Source: Sarocladium kiliense
Taxonomy: Eukaryota > Ascomycota > Sordariomycetes > Hypocreales > Sarocladiaceae
DNA: 64,000 nt
Direction: 5' to 3'
Assembly: GCA_030734395.1 (NCBI GenBank)
Contig: JAUZTG010000039.1
Coordinates: 186,001 to 250,000 of the forward strand
Each line of letters begins with the position of its first letter. Within the stretch, counting starts at the first letter, position 1. This document shows positions 43,894 to 55,400 of this stretch, piece after piece. The notes under the pieces are model-generated. The model had not been told where the DNA came from, did no database searches, and worked only from the letters and a program-made list of their open reading frames with translations. Position numbers and translations under genes: made by a program.

Positions 43894-45408
43894 GAGGGAG
43901 CAGTGTCAGGACAATCGGCCATATGCGGGAGGTAAGTCGGAAGGTGTCGACAAGAAAGGATGGGTATTCAGGAGGGCCCCGGCAGCGATGCGTGTAGCCC
44001 GGGAGTCGACGAAGTCGCTAGCTGAAAAGCAGAAGACAAGTCGAGCGAAATACCAGTCAGGTATTCTCGAGTTCAAAGGAGGGGCTGCACGACGGGGGAG
44101 GAGCGTCGACTGCGGTAGCGAGGTGATGGCCCCGATTGTAGTTGATCGTGGAGGGATGGTTGAATGAGATGCTTTCAAGATGTGAGGACGTGGACACCTT
44201 GCGCCGCGCAACCCGAGGAGCTGCTACGGTGTTACAGGGGACTTGGCCAGTGAACTACGGGGGGAAAGGCCCACTGTGACGTTCAGGGGAGATGGAGACA
44301 GTGAGGGAACCTTAAGCCACAGGAGCATCAGCCACAGGAGCATCAGCCACAGCGGAGTCGAGCCACAGGACAGGGTGTCGACCTGGAAGTCAGCATCAGC
44401 CACAGATCGGAGGCAGAGTGGGAAGAAGGTGAGCATCAGCCACAACATGGCTTGTCGTAACGTGTTTCCGGGCAGGTCCACAAGGATGAAATGGCAGGGA
44501 AGGATGTCCGGGAGCGATAAGGGAACGAGTCGGCGAGATAAGGGAAAAGGGTCAACTTTTTCCGATGTTGAGGCCGTATCGTGTCTAGGCAAGTCCAGTC
44601 CAGTAGCCAGCCAGGCACGGCCGTCTCATAAGGGCCCATCAATCGAGGCTCAAAGTCGTATTAAAAATCGCAGAAAACCCACAGACCCGCGCGTATGTCT
44701 TCTAATCCCTTTCCCGTATTTAGAAGATCCCATTTCCGTGCTCTCCGTGTGCCCAGCGGCACACCTTTGGATATCCCTTTCTTCCTCCGTCGCCGTCTCT
44801 TTTTTACGCAGCTCGCCTGTCTCCACTGGATACCCGGGCGCACCATACCCCATGAGGCTTAGCCTCCCCCAAAAGCTCCCCCAAAAATCCACGACTGCTT
44901 CCCAACAGTGGACTGCATTGCGCCGACTAGAGCTCGCTGAAGCAACCCGTCAGCCCTGTAGCTACAGGCGACGCATTCATCCTCAACAGCAGGGTGGTTG
45001 CCCAAATTCAGGGACCAACTCCACTAATTCCAAGCGATTCAATCACTAACAGAAATCCTCCCAAGAAAAAAATTAGCTGCTTCCATGAAATCCCGGCGTG
45101 TCACTCGCTGCCATCTCCTATAATTCCCGCGTTACTCTGGTTCTGCGTGTCCAACCACCACCACCAACAACGGGGCTCATCATCACCACCCTTTCGCGCC
45201 TTAATCCCTCTCATCCCTCTCTTCTCTTTTCTTCTCCTCCCCATCTCTACGGTCGTTCCTCCAGCTCAATCTTCCTCCTCCTCGTCAATTGCCAGCCGGG
45301 ACTCGGGCCTCCCGCATCTAATCCCAGCTTAGCTTCCGACACAGCTTTGCTGCGAATTCGACCCTCTTCCTCACCTTCTCAAACACCACCAACCACACAA
45401 CCTTCGCC
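43894..45408. promoter_or_regulatory. Divergent promoter region, SEC7 / LAT1
   Basis: About 1.5 kb between two divergent housekeeping genes. It holds a cluster of AGCCACA repeats (44315-44444). The right 300 bases are CT-rich and the likely LAT1 leader. A 268-codon frame at 44243-45049 begins with TTG and has no domain, so I do not call it. Confidence 0.5.
44315..44444. repeat. Short tandem and dispersed AGCCACA repeats
   Basis: AGCCACAGGAGCATC occurs twice head-to-tail (44315-44329, 44330-44344), followed by a partial third copy, and the core AGCCACA recurs at 44361, 44398 and 44438. Six copies in 130 bases, in the SEC7-LAT1 promoter interval. This may be a binding-site array or simple slippage. 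Confidence 0.75.
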
Positions 45409-46892
45409 ATGTTGAGCGCCGCTCTCCGGAGGCGCGTCCTCGCCCCGACGCACAATGCCCTTCGCCAGGGTTTCTCCGCCCACGTCGTCCGATGCTACGC
45501 CTCTTTCCCCGATCACCAGGTCGTGAAGATGCCTGCTCTGTCCCCAACCATGCAGGCCGGCAACATCGGCGCCTGGCAGAAGAAGGTTGGCGATGCCATC
45601 GCCCCTGGTGATGTCCTTGTCGAGATCGAGACCGATAAGGCCCAAATGGACTTCGAGTTCCAGGAGGAGGGTGTCATTGCCAAGATCCTCAGGGACTCTG
45701 GCGAGAAGGATGTTGCTGTCGGCAGCGTAAGTTTTTTCCGAGGGTGATTGCCTTGGTCGTCGCATGACCATTGAAGCTTGCTTTTGAGCAGTCTAGCTTA
45801 CACATCTTCTCTCCTTAGCCTATCGCTATCCTCGTCGAGGAAGGCACCGATGTCGCCGCCTTCGAGAAGTTCACTATCGAGGATGCTGGTGGTGCCGCCA
45901 AGGCCCCTGCTGCCCCCAAGAAGGACGAGAAGGCTGAGTCTTCCTCCGACAGCTCCAAGTCCGAGTCCACCCCCGAGTCCACCCCCGAGCCCGAGCAGTA
46001 CACTTCCACCGAGGGTCGTCTCCAGCCTGCCCTGGACCGCGAGCCTAACGCCGCCCCTGCCGCCTTGCGCCTTGCCCGCGAGAAGGGCATCGACCTAACC
46101 GGCGTCAAGGGCTCCGGTAAGGGTGGCCGCATTAACGAAGAGGACGTCAAGAAGCTGGTCAGCAGCCCTGCTATCACTGCTCCCGGCGCCACCTTCGAGG
46201 ATATCCCCGTCAGCAGCATGCGCAAGACCATTGCCAGCCGCCTCGTCGAGTCCACCACCAAGAACCCTCACTTCTTCGTCACCAGCACTCTCTCCGTTGG
46301 CAAGCTCCTGAAGCTTCGCCAGGCTCTCAACGCCTCTTCTGACGGCAAGTACAAGCTCTCCGTCAACGACTTCCTGATCAAGGCCATTGGCGTTGCCAGC
46401 AAGAAGGTCCCTGCCGCCAACTCCAGCTGGCGCGAGGGTACTATCCGCCAGTTCAACACCGTTGACGTTTCCGTCGCCGTCGCCACTCCCAACGGCCTCA
46501 TCACCCCTATCGTCACCGGCGTTGACGCCCGTGGCCTCGAGTCCATTTCCGGCAAGGTCAAGGAGCTGGCCAAGAAGGCCCGCGACAACAAGCTCAAGCC
46601 TGAGGAGTACCAGGGCGGTACCATCTCCATCTCCAACATGGGCATGAACCCTGCCGTCGACAACTTCACTGCCGTCATCAACCCTCCTCAGGCCGCCATT
46701 CTCGCCGTCGGCACCACCAAGAAGGTCGCTGTCCCCGTTGAGAACGAGGACGGCACCACCGGCGTCGAGTTCGAGGACCAGATCACCGTCACCGCCAGCT
46801 TCGACCACAAGGTTGTTGATGGAGCCGTCGGTGCCGAGTGGATCCGCGAGCTCAAGAAGGTTATCGAGAACCCTCTTGAGCTTCTTCTGTAA
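45409..46892 (+). CDS. LAT1: Dihydrolipoamide acetyltransferase (E2) of mitochondrial pyruvate dehydrogenase
   Basis: Two exons: 45409-45726 and 45819-46892, with a 92-base intron, giving 463 residues. An Arg-rich presequence (about 1-30) targets mitochondria. The lipoyl domain has Lys77 in IETDKAQMDFE. A Ser/Glu/Pro-rich linker precedes the E1/E3-binding domain (AALRLAREKGIDLTGVKG). The C-terminal acetyltransferase core ends with the active-site SFDHKVVDGAVGAEW. It transfers acetyl groups to coenzyme A. The usual Arg after the active-site His is Lys here, a conservative change. The intron falls at the end of the lipoyl domain. The start context is CGCCATG. Confidence 0.95.
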
Positions 46893-47703
46893 AGTGGCAG
46901 GAGACGGGGTCGGTGTGGGAGAGTGTCTGAAAAAGCAAATACCTATAGAACTGGAGACGTAAGGATATCAAGAGGAGATGAAGGAAAGGGAAGCAGTATA
47001 GTTGGCAACGTAGCCATGTTAGTATCCATGGACGAAACATGGAGAGTGGGGGCGAGAGTTGTGTTGTTGGTTTTTGAATTGGGGTCGTCCAGGGAAGAAC
47101 TACTAGGCCAGCAGCCTGTGTACAATGACACTTGATTAATGCTCACGTTGGGTTGGGCGGTGGTTTTCTCCTCTGTACATTGTTCAATTTCATCCCTTTG
47201 ACCCAACCAAGTAGCCTGCTATGATTGATCTCCTGCAATGGTGCGGTCCGTCGACTTGTGGTCATGATGTTAATCCCACCGCTCTCTAGGGTATGGTCAA
47301 CGACTTGGGAGACCCGACAAGGTGGCACAACATTGGCTCAGATGGAATCATAAGAAACAGTAGTTCATAGACGAGACCCATTCTACGTATATCAGATATA
47401 GACAAAGTTCGTTGATCGAACACGGGCGTCGCCAGCGGAAATGTCATCTGAGCGACGTACCAGTCGCAGCATCAACAACTGCTTTACCTTCCCTCAGGAG
47501 ATTTCAGCTAAAGTACACAAAGCGAAGGGCGAAATCCTTCAGAGAGCGGCGTTGTCTACACTAATCTATTGATACATGCTCGCCGTTTCATGCGTGCCTC
47601 GGAAACACTGTTCTATCAACACTCTGCCTTGATGCAAATCCTTGACTATCAATCAGCTCAATCAGCTCAATCAGCCCATTAGTTGCCAATTATTCGTCCT
47701 CCC
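46893..47703. other. Convergent intergenic region
   Basis: 811 bases between the 3' ends of LAT1 and the transporter gene. One short tandem repeat (47651-47675). No gene recognised. Confidence 0.5.
47651..47675. repeat. 9-base tandem repeat
   Basis: AATCAGCTC is repeated 2.8 times just after the transporter stop codon, in its 3' untranslated region. Confidence 0.8.
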
Positions 47704-49005
47704 TCATGTCCTCCCAAACAATCCCATCTTTGACTGTGACTTCGCAGCAATAGCAATCATTGCACCAAACAGCGTCGTAACACCCGCAAACCAGGATACC
47801 TGATCAAATCCGCCATACTTGTCCAACAGTGCACCACTTGTCGGCGGTCCCGCGATCGCAGCACCCGCAGCTAGAGCCATCCCGACGCCCATGTACGTCC
47901 CCATATTCTTCGGATCATCGGGACAGAGCGTGAAGGCGACGCTTGCACCGGATGCAATAGCTCCAGAGCAGAAACCCAGGAGAATGGAGATGACGATGAT
48001 GCTGGCGTTTGTCTTGGCGAGGGGCCAGCAGAAGCAGAGTATTCCAGTGGAGAGACCTGCTGCAACAAGGGTGTTGATCCTGCCGAGCTTGTCACCCAAG
48101 ACACCGGGAATGACTCGTCCAAAGAAGGACGCCGTGTTGAGAATGGCGACCAGGTAGTTGGCCAGGCTGGAGTCCATGCCTCTGGTGATGGCGTACGTCG
48201 GCATGAGGAACAGTGAGACGAACATGCCAATCATGGTGAAGAATGTGGAAACAATGAGAAGAACGTACATCCTGTTCTTGAACGACTCTGGGAGAAAGAA
48301 ACGAGTGTTTCTCCGAGGAAGCCGTCCCCGAACTGTCAGCATCGTGACGCAGAGGAAGGGTAGCATTATGAACCCGACTATGCGGACAGCCCACCCGAAG
48401 CTGACGTCCGTGTTTTCAAGGAGGTTGTTCAGGACAATGGGGAAGATGACGCCGCCGAGAGATGAGCCTGCAACTGTTGCACCCATCGCTGCTCCACGCT
48501 TCTTATTGAACCATTGAGGCACAGCAGACATAACGGGGAACATCAGCAGCCCAATACAGATTCCACTCAGGAAGCCCTGGGAAAGGATGAAATGCCAGTA
48601 TTTCGTCGAGATGCTCGTCATCATGATCGAAAAGAGATGACCAACCACAGCTGGGTATATGACCTTCGACCCAAAGCGGTCAAAGAGAGGCCCGCCGATG
48701 GCTCCAGAGGCGAATATCAGGAACGCCTGCACAGCACCGATCCAGGAAATATTGTCTGCGCTCTGCTCGGGCATGAGCTCAAACATGTAGTAGGCTTGGA
48801 AGATGCCGAAGGCGTTGGTGTAGCCTAGGGTGCAGAATAATGCACAGCCTGCTCCCAGGGCGACGAGCCAGGCGCGGAGGCCGCCGTCTGGGAAGTCATC
48901 TTCTGCGTTGGAAGAAGATTTCTCATGATCTGATGGTAGTACGTTTGGAATATCGATGCTCTCTTTGTTAGAGCCGTCGGGCCCGTCGAAAGGTTTGGAG
49001 GACAT
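47704..49005 (-). CDS. MFS transporter, monocarboxylate (MCT/MCH) type
   Basis: A single exon encoding 433 residues. About 40 residues of hydrophilic N-terminus lead to the MCT signature PDGGLRAWLVALGAG at the start of the first membrane segment. Twelve membrane segments are visible in two groups of six, with a basic central loop (RGRLPRRNTRFFLPE). GPLFDRFG and GVLGDKLGRI are the MFS loop motifs in the two halves. Fungal members transport monocarboxylates, riboflavin or unknown metabolites at the plasma or vacuolar membrane; the substrate is not predictable. It is divergent from a Zn2Cys6 regulator gene 809 bases away. Confidence 0.9.
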   Translation of the reverse strand: MSSKPFDGPDGSNKESIDIPNVLPSDHEKSSSNAEDDFPDGGLRAWLVALGAGCALFCTLGYTNAFGIFQAYYMFELMPEQSADNISWIGAVQAFLIFASGAIGGPLFDRFGSKVIYPAVVGHLFSIMMTSISTKYWHFILSQGFLSGICIGLLMFPVMSAVPQWFNKKRGAAMGATVAGSSLGGVIFPIVLNNLLENTDVSFGWAVRIVGFIMLPFLCVTMLTVRGRLPRRNTRFFLPESFKNRMYVLLIVSTFFTMIGMFVSLFLMPTYAITRGMDSSLANYLVAILNTASFFGRVIPGVLGDKLGRINTLVAAGLSTGILCFCWPLAKTNASIIVISILLGFCSGAIASGASVAFTLCPDDPKNMGTYMGVGMALAAGAAIAGPPTSGALLDKYGGFDQVSWFAGVTTLFGAMIAIAAKSQSKMGLFGRT

Positions 49006-49814
49006 GGGAATGGTGTATGTAAAGAGCGTGCAAGATATGCTCAGAAGACTGACATGTGTTGGAATACAAATTCATGAGCTATAACTAACATCCCAAAGCC
49101 TTGCTCTCCCTCTTAACATTTTATGCCCTCCGATCTGATAAGAGCTTCAGCCTTGCGGAGCGGACAATGCAGATGACCGAAACACCGTAAGTGCCCTCGT
49201 GCGTCGTGGGCAGGATTGACTCATAGCTGTGAGGAATTAGGCCAAAAGAGGGAAGAAGACGAATTAGATCTCCACAAATAGACATGGCAGGATCTGATAA
49301 CCGTAATGAACATCGCGGTTCCAGCCAATGGCTTCCTTGAGTCGATCGAGAGAGCTGGCACCGTGCATCGGCGTATTACACGGCGTGTCGGTGAATTTGC
49401 GTACGCAGATTCCCGGACCGAACAATGCCAGCTCTAGCAAGGCGAGCTTTTAGAGTCAATGAATAGAGTAACAGATGGCAACATTGTAAGTAATACATCA
49501 ACAATCAAATATATTATTAAGGGTGTAAAACACCAACAAATATTGGCAGAACAACAATGTAATAGCAAATAGAATGATAGATGTGAGCCGCGTTAGCTTG
49601 GAGTAGTGCTAACAGACCGACACGCAAATGTGGTCTCGGTCTGTTAGTACCGACTCGGTCTTTTCCCCGTTCGCAATTCCCCGAAGCATCCGTTCACATC
49701 ATCTACTTCCTCGCACATCCTCATCGTGCTTTCGCCGTTCATTTCTCTCTCCTACAGCCTATCGGGCATTTGAGAATACCGTTAAGTTTTCATTGCAATC
49801 ACCTTGTCGGCGAA
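49006..49814. promoter_or_regulatory. Divergent promoter region, transporter / Zn2Cys6 regulator
   Basis: 809 bases with both promoters. An AT-rich block lies at about 49480-49580. ACCGACTCGGTC near 49650 and GGTCTGTT copies around it form a partial palindrome with CGG-type ends, a possible Zn2Cys6 site; this is a guess from sequence alone. Confidence 0.4.
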
Positions 49815-52400
49815 ATGTCCGATTCTAGCCAACGCCGTCGCGGATCACCAGACGCGTTGAGTAGCGATCACGAGGAACATCACCAGTCAGACTCCCACTC
49901 GCCGCCAACTACAGTCTCAGAGACGCATCAGTCTACGCAAGAGCATCATCGTGAGAAGAAGCGTCGTCGCCCGGCTCTTGCATGTGAGCAGTGTCGTAAG
50001 AGAAAAGTCAAATGCGATCGGAACAAGCCATGTGGACCTTGTCTCAAGGCGAGGATATCGCCCTGCACTTATGCACCGACTCATGTTCCTGCTGTGAGAG
50101 GAAGCAAGAAAAACGACAGCACGACTACAGAGCCAAAGGGCTTTCCAGTTTCAAGTGCTTCTCGACAGTATGACATCCGACCTGCGCCCGTGACGCGGCG
50201 AAGCTCAACTGCTGGAGTCTGGTCTACCCTTAAGGGCGTTATACAGCCGCCTGAACCCCAACCCAGATCAAGCAATCAGACCTCAGTCGATGGTTCATCA
50301 ACGGACAAGTCTCCAGATGTTGATTGGCTTGTTCAAAGAGTCAACTTCCTGCAGGAGAAGTTGAACTGCGTCACCAAGCAGGTAGACAGCAATGACAAAG
50401 GACCAAGAAGATGGCCCGGACAGGCGACTCTTCAACATCAGGAGAAGGGCACAATCGTCAAGACGAGATACTACAGCTGTGGCCATTGGATGCACGGCGC
50501 CTATCTTTTCCCTACCGAGCTCAGCATCCTTGTTCATGCTGAAAGCAGCAAAGACGAAGTCTTTTGGAACCTTACACGGTGTAAGGATCTTGCACGCAGT
50601 ATAAAGGAGGCTCGTCTACAGCCACTCCTGTCGACAAACCTAGGCCGTTCTCTCCCTACCCGTGCACTGGCTGATCAGCTGATTGAGAACTACATCCGTG
50701 CTTTCGAAGGCCCTCTGCGGATCCTGCACATCCCTAGCTTCCGGAGCGAGTATGAGCGTTTGTGGCAAAACCCCGAGTCTGCAAGCATGCCTTTCATCAT
50801 GCAGACGCAGCTCTGTCTGGCCATTGGCGCTGCACTTCAAGATGATACCTTTACGCTACGCCAGTCGGCCATGCAGTGGGTATACGAGGCGCAACTCTGG
50901 ATGATGCTGCCTGCAGAGAAAGACCGTCTCACATACATGGGCATGCAGATCATGTGCCTCATTTGCCTCGCCCGTACAGTCTGCTCGGTTGGGGCAGATC
51001 TTACTTGGATCGGTGGCGGACAGCTGTTACGTATGGCCGTATACATGGGACTGCATCGCGATCCTCAGAAGCTGGGCACCATGTCGGTGTATAGGGCCGA
51101 GATGAGGAGGCGGTTGTGGGCGACAGTGATGGAGCTGGACGTTCAGTTCGCCATCGATGCGGGTGCTTCGTCTCTGATGGATAGTGTGGATTATGATACC
51201 TTGCCACCTGCGAACCTCAATGACGACGAACTCACCGATGAGAATGAGAAGGAGAGGCCTCCTGGCTCGGAGATACCAACATTGAAAGTCGCCACTCAAT
51301 CATCAACGCAAATTGCCCTTCACAGGTCACTGTCCATTCGGCTCGATATTATACGCCACATAAACGGCGTACACAATAACGACTCCTACAACGCGACTCT
51401 CAGCCTTAATTCGAAGCTTGTCAAAGAGTGCCGCTTTCTAACCAAGACACTCCACGACCTCAAAGCCTCGGGTGAGAAGAAGTCGCCTGGTACACCTGAC
51501 AGTGGTCCTGTCAACTCTTTCCACGTAAAGCTGGCCGAGTTGGCAGTCTACCGCTGTTTCAACACTCTTCACCAGCCAATAATTATTCAATCACTTGAAG
51601 ACCCACGCTTCTACTTCTCTCGCAAGATGTTCCTCGACAGTGCCCTGAAGACAGCACGTCTCTGCCACCTCATCTCGAAAGAAGACGAGGAGGACGACGT
51701 AACTCCCAAGACTGTTCCAGAGCATGACTTTGCACGTTTTCTCAACAACGGGGCCGGGATGATTCGGAATGTCGTTGCACAGAGTATGATGGGCATTGGT
51801 CTTCGAATTATTCATCTGAAAGAGGAGCAGTCTCTCAGCATGGGTTATTTCCCCACCGGCTTCGATGAAGGAATGGGATCGCGGGAGTTGAGGGTCTACA
51901 TCAAACTAACGATAGAATTAGCAAAACGGAGAATCCGGTCGGGTGAGACGGGAGTGAAGATGCTGTGTTTTGTCAGCGCTGCGATGGCTCGACATGAAAT
52001 GACGGAAAAGGGGGCAGAACGATCTGCTATCCACGATGTTATCCTTGAGAAGGCCACCGAGGCTTCAAGGACTGGTCTTGAGCTGCTGAAGGAGCGAGCA
52101 CGTTTGGAAGGCGCACCGGTACCGGCTGAAGACGGCGAGAACACTGACAGGAGCTCCAACCTTAACTTTGGCATGGGAGGGGCGATCCTCGGGGCGGGAA
52201 ACCCCAGTATATTTGGTTCGATCCAAGCACTTGGTGCATGGAATGGTAATGGTAATGGCGACGGGATGGACTGGATGACGGATTGGGCGTGGGACGATAT
52301 GTCGGAGTTTGGATGGCCGGCTGGTGGTGGTCAAACACAGCCATGGAGTCAGGGCATGCCAACAGCGCCGATTGATCCATCAGTGACGATGAGGATGTAA
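49815..52400 (+). CDS. Zn2Cys6 transcription factor, large
   Basis: A single exon of 861 residues. The frame is open from 49770 but starts with TTG there; the first ATG is 49815 (GCGAAATG). The DNA-binding cluster is at residues 57-84 with cysteines 57, 60, 67, 73, 76 and 84 (CEQCRKRKVKCDRNKPCGPC). A linker of low complexity and a short coiled coil (WLVQRVNFLQEKLNCV) follow. The fungal-specific regulatory domain covers roughly 280-560, with the typical LRMAVYMGLHRDPQKLG and RRRLWATVMELD. The C-terminus is Gly/Trp/Asp-rich and could activate transcription. Divergent from the MFS transporter gene, which it may control (inference). Confidence 0.9.
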   Translation: MSDSSQRRRGSPDALSSDHEEHHQSDSHSPPTTVSETHQSTQEHHREKKRRRPALACEQCRKRKVKCDRNKPCGPCLKARISPCTYAPTHVPAVRGSKKNDSTTTEPKGFPVSSASRQYDIRPAPVTRRSSTAGVWSTLKGVIQPPEPQPRSSNQTSVDGSSTDKSPDVDWLVQRVNFLQEKLNCVTKQVDSNDKGPRRWPGQATLQHQEKGTIVKTRYYSCGHWMHGAYLFPTELSILVHAESSKDEVFWNLTRCKDLARSIKEARLQPLLSTNLGRSLPTRALADQLIENYIRAFEGPLRILHIPSFRSEYERLWQNPESASMPFIMQTQLCLAIGAALQDDTFTLRQSAMQWVYEAQLWMMLPAEKDRLTYMGMQIMCLICLARTVCSVGADLTWIGGGQLLRMAVYMGLHRDPQKLGTMSVYRAEMRRRLWATVMELDVQFAIDAGASSLMDSVDYDTLPPANLNDDELTDENEKERPPGSEIPTLKVATQSSTQIALHRSLSIRLDIIRHINGVHNNDSYNATLSLNSKLVKECRFLTKTLHDLKASGEKKSPGTPDSGPVNSFHVKLAELAVYRCFNTLHQPIIIQSLEDPRFYFSRKMFLDSALKTARLCHLISKEDEEDDVTPKTVPEHDFARFLNNGAGMIRNVVAQSMMGIGLRIIHLKEEQSLSMGYFPTGFDEGMGSRELRVYIKLTIELAKRRIRSGETGVKMLCFVSAAMARHEMTEKGAERSAIHDVILEKATEASRTGLELLKERARLEGAPVPAEDGENTDRSSNLNFGMGGAILGAGNPSIFGSIQALGAWNGNGNGDGMDWMTDWAWDDMSEFGWPAGGGQTQPWSQGMPTAPIDPSVTMRM

Positions 52401-55400
52401 AACACAACTCGATTTCGGCGTTGTGAAAGGAGCAAACAATCCCTTCTTAGAAATTTGGCGGCGGCAATAGCTTTTGCCGAGCTCATGATAATCACAACTC
52501 ACCCTTTTCAACATGGGATATGATTTGGAGAGTGCAATCAGGACATTTGACTGACCTCTCGCAAGCTTGCGAGTACTCCTGCATATAGTTCCCTTGTCAC
52601 CGTTCCCTTGTCACCGTTCCCTTGTCACAATGGTCTGATCTCGGGCCTGATTCAAGCTGGTTGACTCGCTTTCCCACTTACACAGTTTCAAGTTGCCGAT
52701 GGCCGTTGGAGGAGTGGGTACTGCACTAACTTTCGAACCGCGCCGCAACGGAGAAGACCGAAGCCACATTCTGACAGCTTGCAAAATTTCTCAATTTGAC
52801 GTATGATGCAAATCATATTGACCTGCAATCCCATTATGTTTTCAAACCGTCCCGGCCGGAGGTGCCATTTACGTTCTTGTCAGCGCTGACAAGGTTGTGG
52901 CTATTTCTGCAAAGACGCACAGTTGCTTACCGTCAACCTTTTCCGATCATCGTTGCTACTCCGAACCCCATGTTGACTAGTGTTAGGTGCCCTGACCATT
53001 GGAGAATGATATTTAGTGTGACGAACCTTCGGCGAAATCCGACATGAGTTTTCGTTTCAGCGTGGCAAACGAAGCAAAGCAGGTCGGCGTTGGCCCAAAT
53101 GCCATCCCTTCACATGCAAACTGAAATTCGCATATCCGCTCTGCGCTTATTCGGATGAATGTCGTCCGCTGAACATGTTTTCAGCTCGGTCTGTCAAGAC
53201 TAGTCAACCGGTCTTGTGGATCCCGCCGCTTAGACTTGGTCTAGCAAATAGGCGAGACAGGGACCAGGCTAGCCTTCCAGGGCAGGGGGGAACCAAGAAG
53301 AGACGGATTGTTCATTGGATTCGTAGTTCTCGAGTGGTTCGTTACTTGGAACGCGTGGCGTTGTTGCGAAGATCTTGATAAGCATGATATAGGCAATCAT
53401 CCACTTCGGCCGGATGCGACGGGGGAGCTTACAGTCCGATTTTGTTTTGCAAACACAGAATCTAGTCAACTTGTAAGGATAATGAACATACGCTTTCTGA
53501 TTGATTGGCTGTTACAATATAGTTCATTCATGGTCACAGAGTTGGAGAGGGGATTATGAAGTTGCGTGCGAGAGCAAGAGTATTACGTCTTACCCTCCCA
53601 AGGAGAAGGGGAAGACATCCTGATCCTGGCTTCACCATATTTAAGGGGTTGAGACTCTCTATCCACATCATTTAGCCATTTACCGAAAAGAAGAGCCGGG
53701 GCCCCACGAGCGGCACAGCCGTGGCAGATCATCGATCAGCGCTCGCTTGCTATACCGAAGGATGTGTTCAACTACCATGGACCTAGCAAGGTGGAAGCCG
53801 GCATGATGCTTGATGTCTTGACAAAAGCTAATTCCAGGGGCACTATAGGAACAGTCCCCATCATCAGCCTAGAAACCTGCCTCGGTTCTTGGGTCCGGGC
53901 TGATCATCCATCCCTCAGGAGCCGCAAATCGGCCCTTCCGCTCATCTCGGACCCAAATTCGGCCAGCTGACGGATGTCATAAGATTCCTGAACAACCATG
54001 ACCTTGCGAGCTTACAGCAAGACGTGCTGAGGAGTGAAGATTGAGAGTGTGCTCAAGCACAAGATCCAGTATTTAGTCTTTCAGTAGCAGCATAGCCGTT
54101 GGATCATGACTTTCCGGGAGGCGGCGTGGCAACTGAGCAAAATATAGCTTCTGACTGCCAAAGCTTGCAGCTCAAGAGACTTACACTGCTCCCATTCTCG
54201 TCCACGTCCAAGGTGCGTCGTTATAGCTTGGTATCGTCCTCCTAGCAGTTGGTTGTATCCTCTCTCTAGAAGGGGCTGTGCTTCACCTGCATGTGCCTCA
54301 GCGCCGAGACCACATACCTTGACAGGCCGGGGGATTCTAGCCCTTTAGGGGAATTCTCTTGTCCCGTCTCACACTATAGCGTCAACAGTGTGGAGAAAAC
54401 TGAAGTACCACGCCCAGATATTTGACTGAACTCAATAATTGCGTTCATCAGCCTACCCGGCTGGGTTTTATGACCTTCCCTTATTGTCAACCGGCAGGAA
54501 TGATCATCAACCAAGGGTGTAGGGCTTGCTACCTGCGGCATCGGCAATCTGTCAGGATCGTGAATACCCTCCCGCTTCACAGCCATAGTAATAATACTTG
54601 GGGCCTTTACCAAGTGGAGCCTATGAGACGCCACGAATCGTGACAGCTTGCGCGGATCCGAATGCCACTTCCTTAAGCGATTAGGAAGAGAACGGGATGG
54701 TGGGCGCCAAATTCCTCAGGTATCCCCACGAGCATGTTGGGAGAAATGACAAGGCTCAATGTTTTACAGCAAGTGGTCTCAAAACTTCGGTCACATGTTC
54801 CTAAGCAGTCATGAGATAAAAGCACCCTTATTCGACCGACATCGGGTCCCTCAGTGCCCGTGATACTCCCAGGCCAGGTTAACTGTCTCATCCTCAAGGC
54901 TGAGGCTCTCCTCTTTGGCTGCCGTATGAGTGTTCGTCAAGCGTGGATTCACATCATTTGGGGTAAGTCCTGTAGACCTCGTTGCCTGGGTGGGTACTCA
55001 GGCGTGTTAGTCGACGGAGATGGGACTCTACCCAACTACGGGTCCCCAGGGGATAGACTTTGCAACCAAATACAACCCCTGCATTTGCTTCAGAGCTGGA
55101 GCATCGTGCCTTGGCTATTCAACGTGTCTCGCCTAGTCGTGCAGCCACAGTTGCCACCATGATCCCATTCCAAAAATTGTGGCTTGCTTGGTCCGCGCGG
55201 GCTAAATGTTGAGTATGGCTTCACAGAATTCAGTACCCACAAACAACAAGCATGGTCACCTGCGGCTTTTAATGGAAAGAAATTGCAATTATTCGCTTCA
55301 CCGGGTTGTCAGATGTCTTGGATATGCCGGTATTCCATGTTGTGATGCAACCTGGAGGTGATAGATTCCACGATACTGCGAATAACTCGAATGTCGGCAT

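Noticed and set aside
43448..44167. 239-codon frame antisense to the SEC7 5' end
   Set aside because: It is a shadow of the SEC7 coding strand; codon bias of the real gene keeps the opposite frame open.
44315..44444. CRISPR-like array
   Set aside because: The repeats are short, irregularly spaced and lie in a eukaryotic promoter region; no spacers of even length exist.
44243..45049. 268-codon open frame between SEC7 and LAT1
   Set aside because: It begins with TTG, lacks any domain, has low-complexity composition and overlaps the repeats and the LAT1 leader.
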